A stretch of DNA of 64,000 nucleotides from Durusdinium trenchii (taxonomy: Eukaryota > Sar > Dinophyceae > Suessiales > Symbiodiniaceae): NCBI GenBank assembly GCA_963970005.1, contig CAXAMN010022006.1:69347-133346 (forward strand), given 5' to 3'. How positions within the stretch are numbered: position 1 is the stretch's first letter; each line of letters begins with the position of its first letter. The translations under genes were made by a program, and so were the position numbers. The notes beneath the pieces were generated by a model. It saw only the letters and a list, made by a program, of their open reading frames with translations. It was not told the origin of the DNA and did no database searches. This document shows positions 1-9,156 of this stretch, piece by piece.

Positions 1-1480
1 AGTGGGACACCTGAGCAAGTTCAGAAACAGGGGGACTTGGGGGGGCTCTAAGCAAACGAAACGGCAATCGACCACCCTCGATTTTCAAGGACCTTTCCAA
101 AGAATCTCTGTACCTCTTCTTTTTAAGAGAGGCTGCCTCACTAGACCATTTCTGGAGGTCACTTGCGACCAGGTCTTTGAGGTATTGGGCACACTCCAGC
201 ATCGGGAAAGATGAAGGGAAAAGCATAGATCCCCGATCTAAACACCAAGCGGAGAAAGATTTGCCAAATCCTCGAGCATGCACCACTGCTTGCCACAACT
301 CCAAAGCCTCTGCTGACATCTCTTCAAGCATGGAGTCACGCTTAATCAAATGGATCAAAGTTTGCAATCTACGAACCTGTTTCAACATCAAACGGCACCG
401 CAAGGAGGGAGTGTCGTGGCCAATGTTGAAGTCGCCAGGTCTTCCTTCTTTAAACCAAGGTTCCCACAGGGAGGATTTAACCAAAGGACAAGCGGCCCCC
501 CTACCGAAAAACTTGGCTCCGAAAGACCGTCTTTCCCCACCTTCTGTAACCAAGGAAGAGGCCAACATCTTTTCAGCATTCTTGGACCTAACCTCAAAAG
601 CTTTGGTGGTATCACCATTTTCCAGACAAGAATCAATCTGTTGCGAAAGGCCAGGCATGACATCCCCAACATAATTGCTCAAAACACCTCTATCAACAAT
701 CTCTCCATCGAAATGAGAAGGGCCAATCCACCTGAAACACGAATTACACCGATCAGGAAAAGAGAACCCTCCCCATAAAATATCACGGTCATGAAGATCA
801 AAGCACTTATGCACCCCAAAATCAACAAGAAAGGGAAACACCTCAGGACTCCCCATCGTGAAAGTATGGCGGGTGGCATCGCGACAAGTATTCTGCAGCG
901 GAATACCCCATCTCTGCTTCGACAAAACTGCAAGATCTTGCCAACCGCTTGACAAGAGCTGCAACATCGGTTCATACAAATTGAGTGGAGAATTGAAATC
1001 TCCTGTCAGCAAAACTGGGCTATGAAAGCCAACCACCAATGGAACCACTTGATTGAGAAGAGCAGTATTATAAGCCCGGGTGGCTGGACACTTGAGCGCA
1101 CCAGGCTTGAGGTAGATATTCACAACCCTGAGGGGCAGATGACCAAGCTGTAAAGTAGACACCTGAACCCTACAAGGATCCCAAAGAGAAACACCAACCC
1201 TCTGTGGTGAGGAAAAGATAGGGAAGTGACTGATAGAAGCTACACCTTCAGCACATCCACGCAAAGAACCAAGAGGGTCGGAGACAGGGGTATGATCCAG
1301 AACAGGTTTATGGAAGGACCCATGCCAACCCAAACGATGGATCAGTCTACGAATCCTAGGTAAGGCCCGATGAGTGTGACTCGTCTCAGAAAGAAACAAT
1401 GCAGTGTACCCCAAATTACACAACAAATCTTCCTTTCCCCAAAGCTGGGTGGGGTTAGTAACCCCCAGGGTCGCCGAAGG
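1..1480 (-). CDS. EEP/APE-like endonuclease region of retrotransposon ORF2 (partial)
   Basis: The frame is open from the TAA at 1483-1481 to the left edge, about 493 codons. Near its start LFLSETS resembles the metal-binding Glu strand of EEP nucleases; then come RVVNIYLKPG and LLTGDFNSP (GDFN at 1003-992), the most recognisable EEP motif. A closing SDH motif is not clear; PSHFDGE near 660 is the nearest candidate. The remainder (660 to 1) is Lys/Arg-rich linker, and RT motifs are not reached. In LINEs this enzyme nicks target DNA to prime reverse transcription. The first in-frame ATG is at 967-965, after the GDFN motif, so this region has no start of its own. It shares its frame with the upstream ORF. 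Confidence 0.8.
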
Positions 1481-4400
1481 TTATAGTCGATCATCATCAG
1501 TACCATCACCAAACTTTCCCTTCTTATGCTCAGGGCTCTTGGCCTTGGCTGGAGATGACTTGTTCGTCATCATCCATTCCTTTAAGGAATCAAACTGTGC
1601 TGCCAAAGCCCCAAACTGAGAAGTAATGGCCTCCGATTGTCGTTTTTCCAAGGCCTGGATATTGCGCTGACTGGACTCATCAAGCTCTTTAATCTTTTGT
1701 TGTGAAGTGTTGGAAAAAGAAACAACAAGCTCCTGAATCTTTGCATCGAACTTCTTGGGAAGATCCTGTAGCGACTGGTCAACTTTGTCGAATTTGTCTT
1801 TTGTTTGCTGGGTGAGTTCCTCAACCTTGGCCTCCAAAACCTTCAGTTTCTCATCTGTCTGTTTCTGCCTCTTATCGGTTTGTTCAACGAGTTTGATCGC
1901 TTGATCCTTACACTCGTCTTTCAACTGGTCGAATTTGCTAGTAACCTCGGTGGAAACAGCCCCTGCAAGCCCACTGGACGAAGAAGAGCTGTGACCCAAT
2001 GCAATTTCATGTTTCACCTTGGACAATTGTTTCCACTCTTTCATGGAACCAGCAGAAAAGAGGGATTTGTTTTCATGTCTGACATCACTAGCGATCACGA
2101 CCTGGGACCCCAAAATTGTGAAGGACAGCGAAGACGGTGGTTCATCGCAGAAAACATGCCATGTGCGCCAACCTGCTGGTCGAATTGCTGCAACATTCCA
2201 TCCAATCTTGCACAGGGCAGACTTGATACTCTTTTTGTGCAAATTATCTGGGACATTCAAAAGTGCCCACCTTCTCTTTTGCAGGTGTTCTTTTTCGTCA
2301 CTAGTGTCACAGTCTGGTCGCAACAACTTTTTGACTTTACAGTAATCCTCACGTTTGACCCTGATCCCAAAATTCGCTTGGGTTTTTGCCAGTCCCAGGT
2401 GATCAGGAACCTTGGAAAGCAGAGCAAAGGCAGAGGTTTGACTCTCCCCTGGCAAAACCACAACACGAAACCTTTCATCATTGGACCGATCAAACCCTTT
2501 AGGTTGTAGATAGACCCCTGCAAGTCCACCAATCTTCAGAGCCTCAAACAAGTGTTTATCATACACACGTGCCACACAATGCCAATGTGTTGCATCATCG
2601 ACGGTCGTCCGGAACTTGCGCTGAAAGAAAGAACTGCTCCAACAATTCTGAAAGCACTTTGTCTCCTTGAAGTGATGAGCCTTCAGATAGCACTGCAAGC
2701 CGGATTGGAGCAATGGCCAGAATTCTTCAGTGGCTTCATCCCTTTGTACTTGTACCATGACAACGGTGCTCTTCTCCCCTTCATTGACAGAGACCTCCTG
2801 GTCAAATTGTGGGAGCTTTGCCAACTGATCTCCAACCTGTATCACGATGATCCTCATCGCGACTGGTCGATTGTTAACAAAAGCTGGCGCCAAGATATTT
2901 GAGACCCTCTTCTCCGAAGTCTGCAGGAATCCTGGTGCAATAACCAGCGCCGGTTCAACTGTGAGTCTCTCTTTGGTCAGGCGATCAAAATTCTTAAGAA
3001 GTTCGTCATGCTTAACAAAAGTCATACCTGACTGACCGCTATAGAGGGCCTGAAGAGAAACAGGTTGCAAAGAACAAGCACTCTGAAAAAACTCAATGTC
3101 CAATATGGCATCCTGAAAGGTAACAACCTCCTGTTTGTGTTTTCTTGTACGATTCTTCCCTGGCTGGTAATTCTTCCATGGGTCATTCTTCTGCAAAGTA
3201 TCACCCTTTTTGAGTCTTTCAAAATTTTCGCGATCCGAGGTTGTGATCAACTGTACATTGGCCTCATTTGCCTCAAGCTTCAAGGCCTTCCAAACATTGG
3301 ATTCCTTCAAACAGCCAACCAGCTTCTGTTGTGGGATCTTTTTGATGATCAAACCAACCCGATCCTTAACACAACTCTCAGGGACCCCTCGGGCGATCAA
3401 AACCTTGGCAAACTCACCCCCCAACTCTTCGATGGTTTTGGCACCGCCAATACCAGCAAAAATGGAGAAACGAAGAACACCTAACCGGTCAGCCTCACAA
3501 AGGAAAAGTTCGCTCCCAACTACTTTATTTCCAACACGCAGCTGCCAAACTTGATATCCACCAGAAAAGTGACGGTTAACAAACTCACACAAACCACCAA
3601 TGGTCTCAAATGGGCACCTGCACAAGATCCCAAAGGGATTCACCACAAATTGTTGGAAAGGAAGCAAGATGCGAATCACTCCCCCAAACCACCGTCTTTC
3701 AGGGTTGCAATTGGCACTGAGGATCCTCCATGAACGCTGGCTTTCAGGTAAAGCAATGTTAATGACCTCTCTACATGTGATGCCGGACGAGTGCACAGCA
3801 TGAAAGGGCTTGGCATCACTGTCATTCCCATTCAGTGAGAAGGACACAATCACGCAGGACTGAACCATGTCACCTCCGCTTCGCACAGGGAAAATGAGCT
3901 GCCGAAAACCATCACGCGCTAGAACCTCCATACCAGTGATAGGCTCAGCTCCTGAAGCAATGTCCATTAAGAATCTACAAAGGGAGGCCTCATCAACAAA
4001 GAAACGAACACCAAGGAAGGTGAACCATCGAAACAACATCACCACATGAATTGGCGCCATGCAATTTCCCAGAAAAGAAACAGTGGATCTTTCCTCAATG
4101 GGGAACTGGAAGGAGGCAGGGAAACCCAAAAGTTTAGCAGCCTCAAAAGAGTGAAGAAAACGGAAACCCCCAGGGCACCTTTTGTCCTCAACAAAGAACA
4201 ACAGAAGTTTGAAGCGTTTCAGAAACTCCCTTCGAATCTCGTGTTGGTTCCGATAGGCAGCCATCAATGTTGGAATGGTGCCAGAAGTCCTTTTGACAAT
4301 TCGAGCCTCAAGAACCTCCTGTTCTGTCAAGAAACTATACTTACGATCATTTGGCACCCATTCGTGAGGAAGAAAATCAGGCTTTGAAGCAATCTGAATG

Positions 4401-7315
4401 ATCTCATTCGACACAGCAACTTCAGCGGATCGGGCAAGGTCGTCATTACAGACTGCTCCAGCCCAAAAGATTCCTCCATTGAAGTTGAAAGCTTCATCCC
4501 TTTGGCCAAAAGCTTTCTTTTCACGAGAAAGAATTCCTGTTTCGAAGGAACACAGTATGATTCGATGTCGCTTAAATGGAACAACCCTCTCAAGCCAAAG
4601 ATGCCTAACAATGTGTTCAACGCCAACTGTGTTTCTCCACAACTTCTCAAGGACACGAAAATGCTGGTGTGTCACCAGGGCCCCAACGTTCTCGATAGTT
4701 GAGACAGCCGGTCGAAATGCACCTATCACAAGCACAGCTTTGGTGAATGAAACACCGTCAACACATGTGAGCCCTCGTTGCGTTGAGGCTCCACTCCAAG
4801 GTTGACAAGCTGGACTACCAACTGCCAATTGGAAAGGAGCAGTGAGTGAGAGTCCCCACCACCTCCTATCCTCAATATTGCCAACGACAACACAAGAAAG
4901 AAAAGTTTCATCAACAATAACTTCCAAAGAAACATCCTCACATCTAAGGACAGGAACTTCAAAGTTTCTCGCAAGAATCTTGCCAGCATCAAAAGATCGA
5001 TCAACCGCAACAAACTGGTGGGTCCCAAAAACCTCTCTCAAACCTGTTTGCCAACCCCCAATCCCAGAAAAGAGGTCAAGAACCCTCCAACCTGGTGTCA
5101 CAGTGCCATCCTTATCAACGGCAGCTTGCACCAATGCATGACGCTCTGCCGGGAATTGAACAAAGAACCAAGGACAGCTGTCAAGCATGCCTAATGGTAC
5201 GGCGCCACAAGCTTTAAAGTCGCATTTCAGCCATGAATCATGAACAGTCATACGAGGAAAGGTCAAAACCGCGACACAATGACCCTCGATTGAAATCTTC
5301 CAAGTGCAATGAACACCCTGGCAAAAGAACGGAGACAGAAACCTGAAAGGGAAGTTACACAGTGAAGAACCAGAGTAGGTGACCCTTTCAATCCATTCTT
5401 TGTTGTGCATACTGTTGGCATCAACGGCATAGTCATGTCCATCGAACCCAGTCTCACTCATCCTTGGCTCCTGACAGCCCTGATCTGGCATCTGCAACTT
5501 CCAAATGGCTGAAACTCCAAATCCCTGCTTGGAACGGCAAGTGACACAACAAGTATCTTCAACCTCACAAACAAATAAACGATCACAGACACTGCAGACC
5601 CATAGTAAATCAAGACTAGTGCAAGGGACCTCAGCCTCGTTCTTAGCAAGGAAAATCTGGCAATCTTCAACCCCAAAATTCCTAGCTACATACCTACCCT
5701 CGTAGAAGAAGCAAAACTCACCCAACAAGAGTTCGGAAATTGTCGAAAGATCACTGGCCACAGGCAACTGCAAGTTCAAAAAATTTGAGCTACCAAAGAC
5801 AATCCTCAGTCGTTTGAACCCTCTCAGAACAGCTTCTCCATGGGACAGAATGCGGTACTCAAAGGTTGGCGCAAAGACCCTCCATGTTTCGATGATATTT
5901 TGCATGAACTGCGACAGTTGGGGCCCACTGTCTTGAATCACATTTGCATCATACTCAAAGCTCCAAGTCGCAGACACTCCTTCGTCTAGCAAATCACTCT
6001 GAAGATTTGTAAAGACTGATTCAATGGGCGAACCGCCCCCAACTTCGTCAAGTTGTGTCAAAATCATCCCCTCATTGGACTCCTGAACCGATGACTGAGA
6101 TCCAGACTTGTCGTCAAACTCGCCAACGTTGTCACTCCAGGAATTCACGAAGTCAAAAAGCTCTCGATTCACAAAAAGAGGCATGGCGGTCTCGTCAAAA
6201 AGGGAAGAGCTGGACAAATCCCCAATATTCTCGATGTTTGCAGCATTAGCATGTCTCAAAGAAGGTCGTCTGTGGCTCATTAGACTAGCAGTACTCTTGA
6301 TCCCAACTGGACTACCATGAACGGGAGAAACCTCAAACTCTTCATCAAAGGCAAAAGCTGTTGATGGCAGAGACGTAGCTGAGACATCTTCTTTCAACCA
6401 GATTTCCTGCAGTGAATCTGAGCTCCCGGATGAGTTCGCTGAGGCCAAATCCATGGCAGAGCACACATTGCCAAGCGGCCGAGTGGGCCCGAAGGGCCTG
6501 TCATCACCGAAAACTGTACCATTTCCTGGGGAAAGAAGACCATTCCCACCATGACCATCAAGATTCAAATCTGGGCCAATGCAAGAAACCCCAAAACCAA
6601 CCTGTGTCCAAGTCCTTGAGTCCCTCTTTCCTGTCTCCTCTGAGCCTTCTGCGATCTCCGCCTCTGGAGTGAAGGTCTCACTTGATTTCTTGAGATTCTT
6701 GAGAGGTCTTCTTTCGATTTTTTGTTCGTCCTTTTGGATTCTGTCACTCAACACGATCGAAGAAAGAAGAGGAACAGGAACATGATGCTGAACTCGAAGT
6801 GATTTCAAAGCTGCAAAGGTCAGACAAAACCACTCCACAAATTTATCAAAAGTCAAGGCATTCGTCCGGAAAAAGAATCCATGAGGCGAGCCATACTTCT
6901 CAATGAAATTTTCCTTCTCGTCCAAACTCCAGACCAGGTTGAGCTGCCGGATCCATGCGTTCAACCAAGCCCAAGTGAACAAGAATCCAGATTCACAATC
7001 ACAGACTCTCTTATGGCCATGTTCAACAAAGGTTTTATGCACTTGACCGAAGATGTCGAAGTCAAAACCGGAGCAGGAAAAGTCTTTTCCCAAAGAGAGC
7101 ACAATTGTACACTGACTTTGACCTGAGAGATCAGTCACAAAGTTTCCAGCTTCTGCAAACATTTGACGAAGGTCATTTAAAGATTCTTTGAAGAGCTTTT
7201 TGACCATTGTGCGAAATCTTTTCCTTGACAACATAGATCGAAATTGATCTTGAAATTCTTTTTCTGAAGCTCTGCCGCTTAGATCACACCACCCACACTC
7301 GCAATGTTCTTCCAT
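1481..7315 (-). CDS. Retrotransposon ORF with C5 cytosine DNA methyltransferase domain, 1944 aa
   Basis: The N-terminus is Cys-rich (CECGWC) and is followed by an acidic Ser-rich region. A paired CxxC cluster lies near residues 575-600 (CSVC, CCVTC). The methyltransferase spans about residues 740-1100: motif I LDLFSGIGG (~745), motif IV GSPACQPWS with the catalytic Cys (~835), motif VI ENV (~874), motif VIII VPFKRHRII (~915) and motif X LGNCMAP (~1085). Two changes stand out: the Pro just before the catalytic Cys is Ala, and the usual Gln of motif VIII is Phe. After about residue 1115 comes a region ending in FAGIGGAKT and GVPESCVKDRV, then a charged coiled coil (~1795-1915). The product probably methylates cytosine in DNA, perhaps the element's own copies. 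All core motifs are present and the frame is unbroken, so activity is plausible. Confidence 0.9.
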   Translation of the reverse strand: MEEHCECGWCDLSGRASEKEFQDQFRSMLSRKRFRTMVKKLFKESLNDLRQMFAEAGNFVTDLSGQSQCTIVLSLGKDFSCSGFDFDIFGQVHKTFVEHGHKRVCDCESGFLFTWAWLNAWIRQLNLVWSLDEKENFIEKYGSPHGFFFRTNALTFDKFVEWFCLTFAALKSLRVQHHVPVPLLSSIVLSDRIQKDEQKIERRPLKNLKKSSETFTPEAEIAEGSEETGKRDSRTWTQVGFGVSCIGPDLNLDGHGGNGLLSPGNGTVFGDDRPFGPTRPLGNVCSAMDLASANSSGSSDSLQEIWLKEDVSATSLPSTAFAFDEEFEVSPVHGSPVGIKSTASLMSHRRPSLRHANAANIENIGDLSSSSLFDETAMPLFVNRELFDFVNSWSDNVGEFDDKSGSQSSVQESNEGMILTQLDEVGGGSPIESVFTNLQSDLLDEGVSATWSFEYDANVIQDSGPQLSQFMQNIIETWRVFAPTFEYRILSHGEAVLRGFKRLRIVFGSSNFLNLQLPVASDLSTISELLLGEFCFFYEGRYVARNFGVEDCQIFLAKNEAEVPCTSLDLLWVCSVCDRLFVCEVEDTCCVTCRSKQGFGVSAIWKLQMPDQGCQEPRMSETGFDGHDYAVDANSMHNKEWIERVTYSGSSLCNFPFRFLSPFFCQGVHCTWKISIEGHCVAVLTFPRMTVHDSWLKCDFKACGAVPLGMLDSCPWFFVQFPAERHALVQAAVDKDGTVTPGWRVLDLFSGIGGWQTGLREVFGTHQFVAVDRSFDAGKILARNFEVPVLRCEDVSLEVIVDETFLSCVVVGNIEDRRWWGLSLTAPFQLAVGSPACQPWSGASTQRGLTCVDGVSFTKAVLVIGAFRPAVSTIENVGALVTHQHFRVLEKLWRNTVGVEHIVRHLWLERVVPFKRHRIILCSFETGILSREKKAFGQRDEAFNFNGGIFWAGAVCNDDLARSAEVAVSNEIIQIASKPDFLPHEWVPNDRKYSFLTEQEVLEARIVKRTSGTIPTLMAAYRNQHEIRREFLKRFKLLLFFVEDKRCPGGFRFLHSFEAAKLLGFPASFQFPIEERSTVSFLGNCMAPIHVVMLFRWFTFLGVRFFVDEASLCRFLMDIASGAEPITGMEVLARDGFRQLIFPVRSGGDMVQSCVIVSFSLNGNDSDAKPFHAVHSSGITCREVINIALPESQRSWRILSANCNPERRWFGGVIRILLPFQQFVVNPFGILCRCPFETIGGLCEFVNRHFSGGYQVWQLRVGNKVVGSELFLCEADRLGVLRFSIFAGIGGAKTIEELGGEFAKVLIARGVPESCVKDRVGLIIKKIPQQKLVGCLKESNVWKALKLEANEANVQLITTSDRENFERLKKGDTLQKNDPWKNYQPGKNRTRKHKQEVVTFQDAILDIEFFQSACSLQPVSLQALYSGQSGMTFVKHDELLKNFDRLTKERLTVEPALVIAPGFLQTSEKRVSNILAPAFVNNRPVAMRIIVIQVGDQLAKLPQFDQEVSVNEGEKSTVVMVQVQRDEATEEFWPLLQSGLQCYLKAHHFKETKCFQNCWSSSFFQRKFRTTVDDATHWHCVARVYDKHLFEALKIGGLAGVYLQPKGFDRSNDERFRVVVLPGESQTSAFALLSKVPDHLGLAKTQANFGIRVKREDYCKVKKLLRPDCDTSDEKEHLQKRRWALLNVPDNLHKKSIKSALCKIGWNVAAIRPAGWRTWHVFCDEPPSSLSFTILGSQVVIASDVRHENKSLFSAGSMKEWKQLSKVKHEIALGHSSSSSSGLAGAVSTEVTSKFDQLKDECKDQAIKLVEQTDKRQKQTDEKLKVLEAKVEELTQQTKDKFDKVDQSLQDLPKKFDAKIQELVVSFSNTSQQKIKELDESSQRNIQALEKRQSEAITSQFGALAAQFDSLKEWMMTNKSSPAKAKSPEHKKGKFGDGTDDDRL

Positions 7316-7478
7316 TCTTTACTGTCTTTCCAAATCTTGAAAAGAAATCCTTCTTGGTTTTGCAGCTCAACGAAGCCCAAAAAACCAAACGCTTGCAGAA
7401 CTCTTTCATGCTGTTGAAGTGATCAACTTCAAGATCCCCAAACTTCCGCAGATCCCGACGTTGCAGATCCGCCTCCAT
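7284..7478 (-). CDS. Short upstream ORF overlapping the DNMT ORF start
   Basis: Sixty-four codons start with MEADLQRRDLRKFGD and end 32 bases inside the DNMT ORF in a different frame. Its composition looks like a real soluble protein, with charged and aromatic residues and no low complexity. It may be the true N-terminus of the large protein, displaced by a single-base frameshift near 7315, or a translated leader. No known domain was recognised. The case rests only on composition and position. Confidence 0.35.
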   Translation of the reverse strand: MEADLQRRDLRKFGDLEVDHFNSMKEFCKRLVFWASLSCKTKKDFFSRFGKTVKNGRTLRVWVV

Positions 7479-7540
7479 TGCACCGGAAGGAAGACTACCA
7501 ACTGAGATGATAGCAAGTTATTGCACCAAACAATGAAGAT

Positions 7541-7621
7541 TTTTTTCCACGAGTACGGACGCCGTGTGGGCATGGTGCCCAGGTCATCAGAACAGTCAGA
7601 TGGTGGAGAAAAGAACAAAGA
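7541..7621 (-). repeat. Dispersed repeat, inverted partner of 14752-14850
   Basis: The reverse complement of 14752-14850 matches this stretch closely: a T-run, then CCACGAGTACGGACGCCGTG, the GGCATGGTGCCCAGGTCATC block and the TGGTGGAGAAAAG block, with a short indel between the last two. The two copies lie 7 kb apart in opposite orientation and begin at the T-run, like a shared element end. The rest of 7316-8134 has two overlapping ORFs on opposite strands (7521-8096 plus, 7596-8192 minus) without recognisable domains. Confidence 0.7.
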
Positions 7622-8139
7622 GATGCAAGTGATGCAACCGCCCCAGCGATGCACAACAGACACCCACACACCGACCAAGGTTCTCATGGGTTGGATCGAC
7701 TTTAGGAGCATGCCTTGCGGGGCGCCTTGGTACCTTAGGAGGAGACCTCTTAGGCTGGCTTCCAGTGTGGGGGAGTTGCCGGGGCAAGACTGGCAGCTCG
7801 TCTGTGGCCCGACTGTGACTGAGGCCATTGAGGAGTTCTGGCTCAAGAAACCCACACACGGTGGAACGGTGCAAGCTGATACCTTGAGAATTTCGGACGT
7901 TGGGTTTCAATGGCCTTTCATTTTTCCACGGTTTTTTGGGGTGCTCCTGCCGGTTGCATCTCTTTTTGGAAAATCTTGTAAGCAACAATTTTCCACCCCA
8001 GGGCGTGATCAGCGTCACGTGAGGGAAGATGGCACAAGCGAACACCTGCTCCCACACCGTGCCTTTGCGCATTCTAAGAAGTGTCCAGTCCAGTAGTCCT
8101 GGAAAACCTGTGGTTCTGTCACACCTGACCGCTAAGACC

Positions 8140-8446
8140 CCTTTGGCATGGCTAAAGCCTCCAGTCGCGCTGTGATCTGGCTGGTTGGCCACAAACAGCG
8201 AAGTGCCAACGCAACTACAGCTCCAGTGTAACTACTTGCACTGAAGCTATTCACTGTGAAGTGAATCGCATCAGCCTGCCTTTGGCGAAGCAACTGAGCA
8301 TGGGCAGGTGGGCAACCAGTCGCAGCGGATGCAAAGAGAGCAGCTTCCACCAGAGTCCACTGGGGAAAGCCTTATGTGGCAGTCTTCTGTGCGCAGGAAG
8401 GAGCTGTGCGGCCTTCAGCACCTGCTGTGTTCGTTGGTACATCTCG
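8140..8446 (-). pseudogene. Broken inverted copy of the hydrolase/helicase gene fragment
   Basis: Two overlapping minus-strand frames (8442-8251 and 8350-8132) together match the plus-strand gene at about 29072-29400, including MYQRTQQVLKAA, LPAHRRLPHKAFPS, WWKLLSLHPLRLVA and ALRCLWPTSQITARL. A frameshift near 8290 separates them. The nucleophile-like motif GFSAGSYTG of the longer copy reads SFSASSYTG here, so both Gly are lost, as expected of a dead copy. Homology stops near 8140 and 8446. Confidence 0.8.
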
Positions 8447-8634
8447 CAGAAGGCTTTCGCCCCTCTCCCTTGGCCGCAAGCATGGTTCCTTCGATTGACG
8501 CCCTAAGCTCAAGCAATGCGGGTGGGATTCAAAACCTTCCGTCCAGGCAAGAAAGGCGCTTTTGACATTTTGTGTCACTGTGTCCACCGGGAAGGTACGG
8601 TTGCCCTATAGGGAAACTGTACAACGCCAAGAAG

Positions 8635-8653
8635 CCGTAGCCTTTGGCTCAAG
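8635..8653 (+). other. Relic of the dinoflagellate spliced leader (DinoSL)
   Basis: CCGTAGCCTTTGGCTCAAG equals the conserved DinoSL sequence except that two bases (AT) are missing after CCGTAGCC. DinoSL is joined to the 5' end of nuclear mRNAs by trans-splicing, and genomic relics mark genes that returned to DNA through a processed transcript. A small stem (GCTCAA, CGGC, A-loop, GCCG, TTGAGC) follows at about 8662-8690. No clear ORF follows, so if a retroposed transcript landed here its coding part has decayed. Confidence 0.6.
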
Positions 8654-8716
8654 GCGTCTCGGCTCAAACTCACGGCAAAAAGCCGTTGAGCTAGGAGGTT
8701 CAAGACTGCTTCTTAA

Positions 8717-9032
8717 AGAGAAGAAGTTGTCTCCGCGCCGGACTGCGTAGCAAGGATGTTTTTGTTTGCTAGGCTCTTCTCTTTCTGCAGATCTCTTTTT
8801 CGCCTGCCCATTACCGTGAGCTTAGCTTCTCAAGAGATGTCCTTAGACATCCTTTGAGACAAGAGAAGAAGTTGTCTCAGCGCCGGACTGCGTAGCTAGG
8901 ATGTTTTTGTTTAGCTAGGCTCTTCTCTTTCTGCAGATCTCAAGTGGTGTCCTTAGACACCATTTGTGTTTTTCGCCTGCCCATCACCGTGAGCTTAGCT
9001 TCTCAAGGGATGTCTCAGGACATCCCTTGAGA
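8717..9032 (+). repeat. 145-bp direct repeat, two copies
   Basis: Copy 1 begins at 8717 and copy 2 at 8862, both with AGAGAAGAAGTTGTCTC. Shared blocks are the CGCCGGACTGCGTAGC segment, a TTTTTGTTT tract, CTCTTCTCTTTCTGCAGATCT and a CGCCTGCCCAT(T/C)ACCGTGAG block. Copy 2 is longer because one more hairpin is inserted at 8938-8969. Each copy ends in a hairpin (8828-8859 and 9001-9032). Confidence 0.85.
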
Positions 9033-9135
9033 CTTCGACCAGTTACGCATACTCAAGTGGTGTCCTTAGACACTGCTTCGAGCTTCATGGTGAGTACTAC
9101 CTTTCGAAGGGGGTGTCCTTAGACATTACCTTCAG
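8828..9135. repeat. Family of five 32-bp hairpins (14-4-14)
   Basis: Hairpins lie at 8828-8859, 8938-8969, 9001-9032, 9051-9082 and 9104-9135. Each has two 14-base arms around a 4-base loop, CTTA in four and TCAG in one. The copy at 9001-9032 is a perfect inverted repeat (TCTCAAGGGATGTC and its complement). In others the inner stem is GATGTC/GACATC or GGTGTC/GACACC, so paired positions have changed together. A related GTGAC-CTCA-GTCAC hairpin occurs near 11896. Confidence 0.8.
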
Positions 9136-9156
9136 TTGCGCTTTTGATTCCCTTCT

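Larger units (their letters stand above)
1..7478 (-). mobile_element. Non-LTR retrotransposon carrying a DNA methyltransferase (left end off window)
   Basis: On the minus strand three coding blocks follow each other: a short leader ORF (7478-7284), a 1944-residue ORF with a cytosine methyltransferase and a C-terminal coiled coil (7315-1481), and an apurinic-type endonuclease region (1480 to the edge). An EEP endonuclease downstream of a coiled-coil ORF is the order seen in LINE-type elements, where a reverse transcriptase normally comes next; that part would lie left of the window. No LTR or target duplication could be checked because only the 5' side is present. Retrotransposon-borne DNMTs are known from dinoflagellates and charophytes, so the combination fits. 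The class is inferred from the endonuclease alone. Confidence 0.75.
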
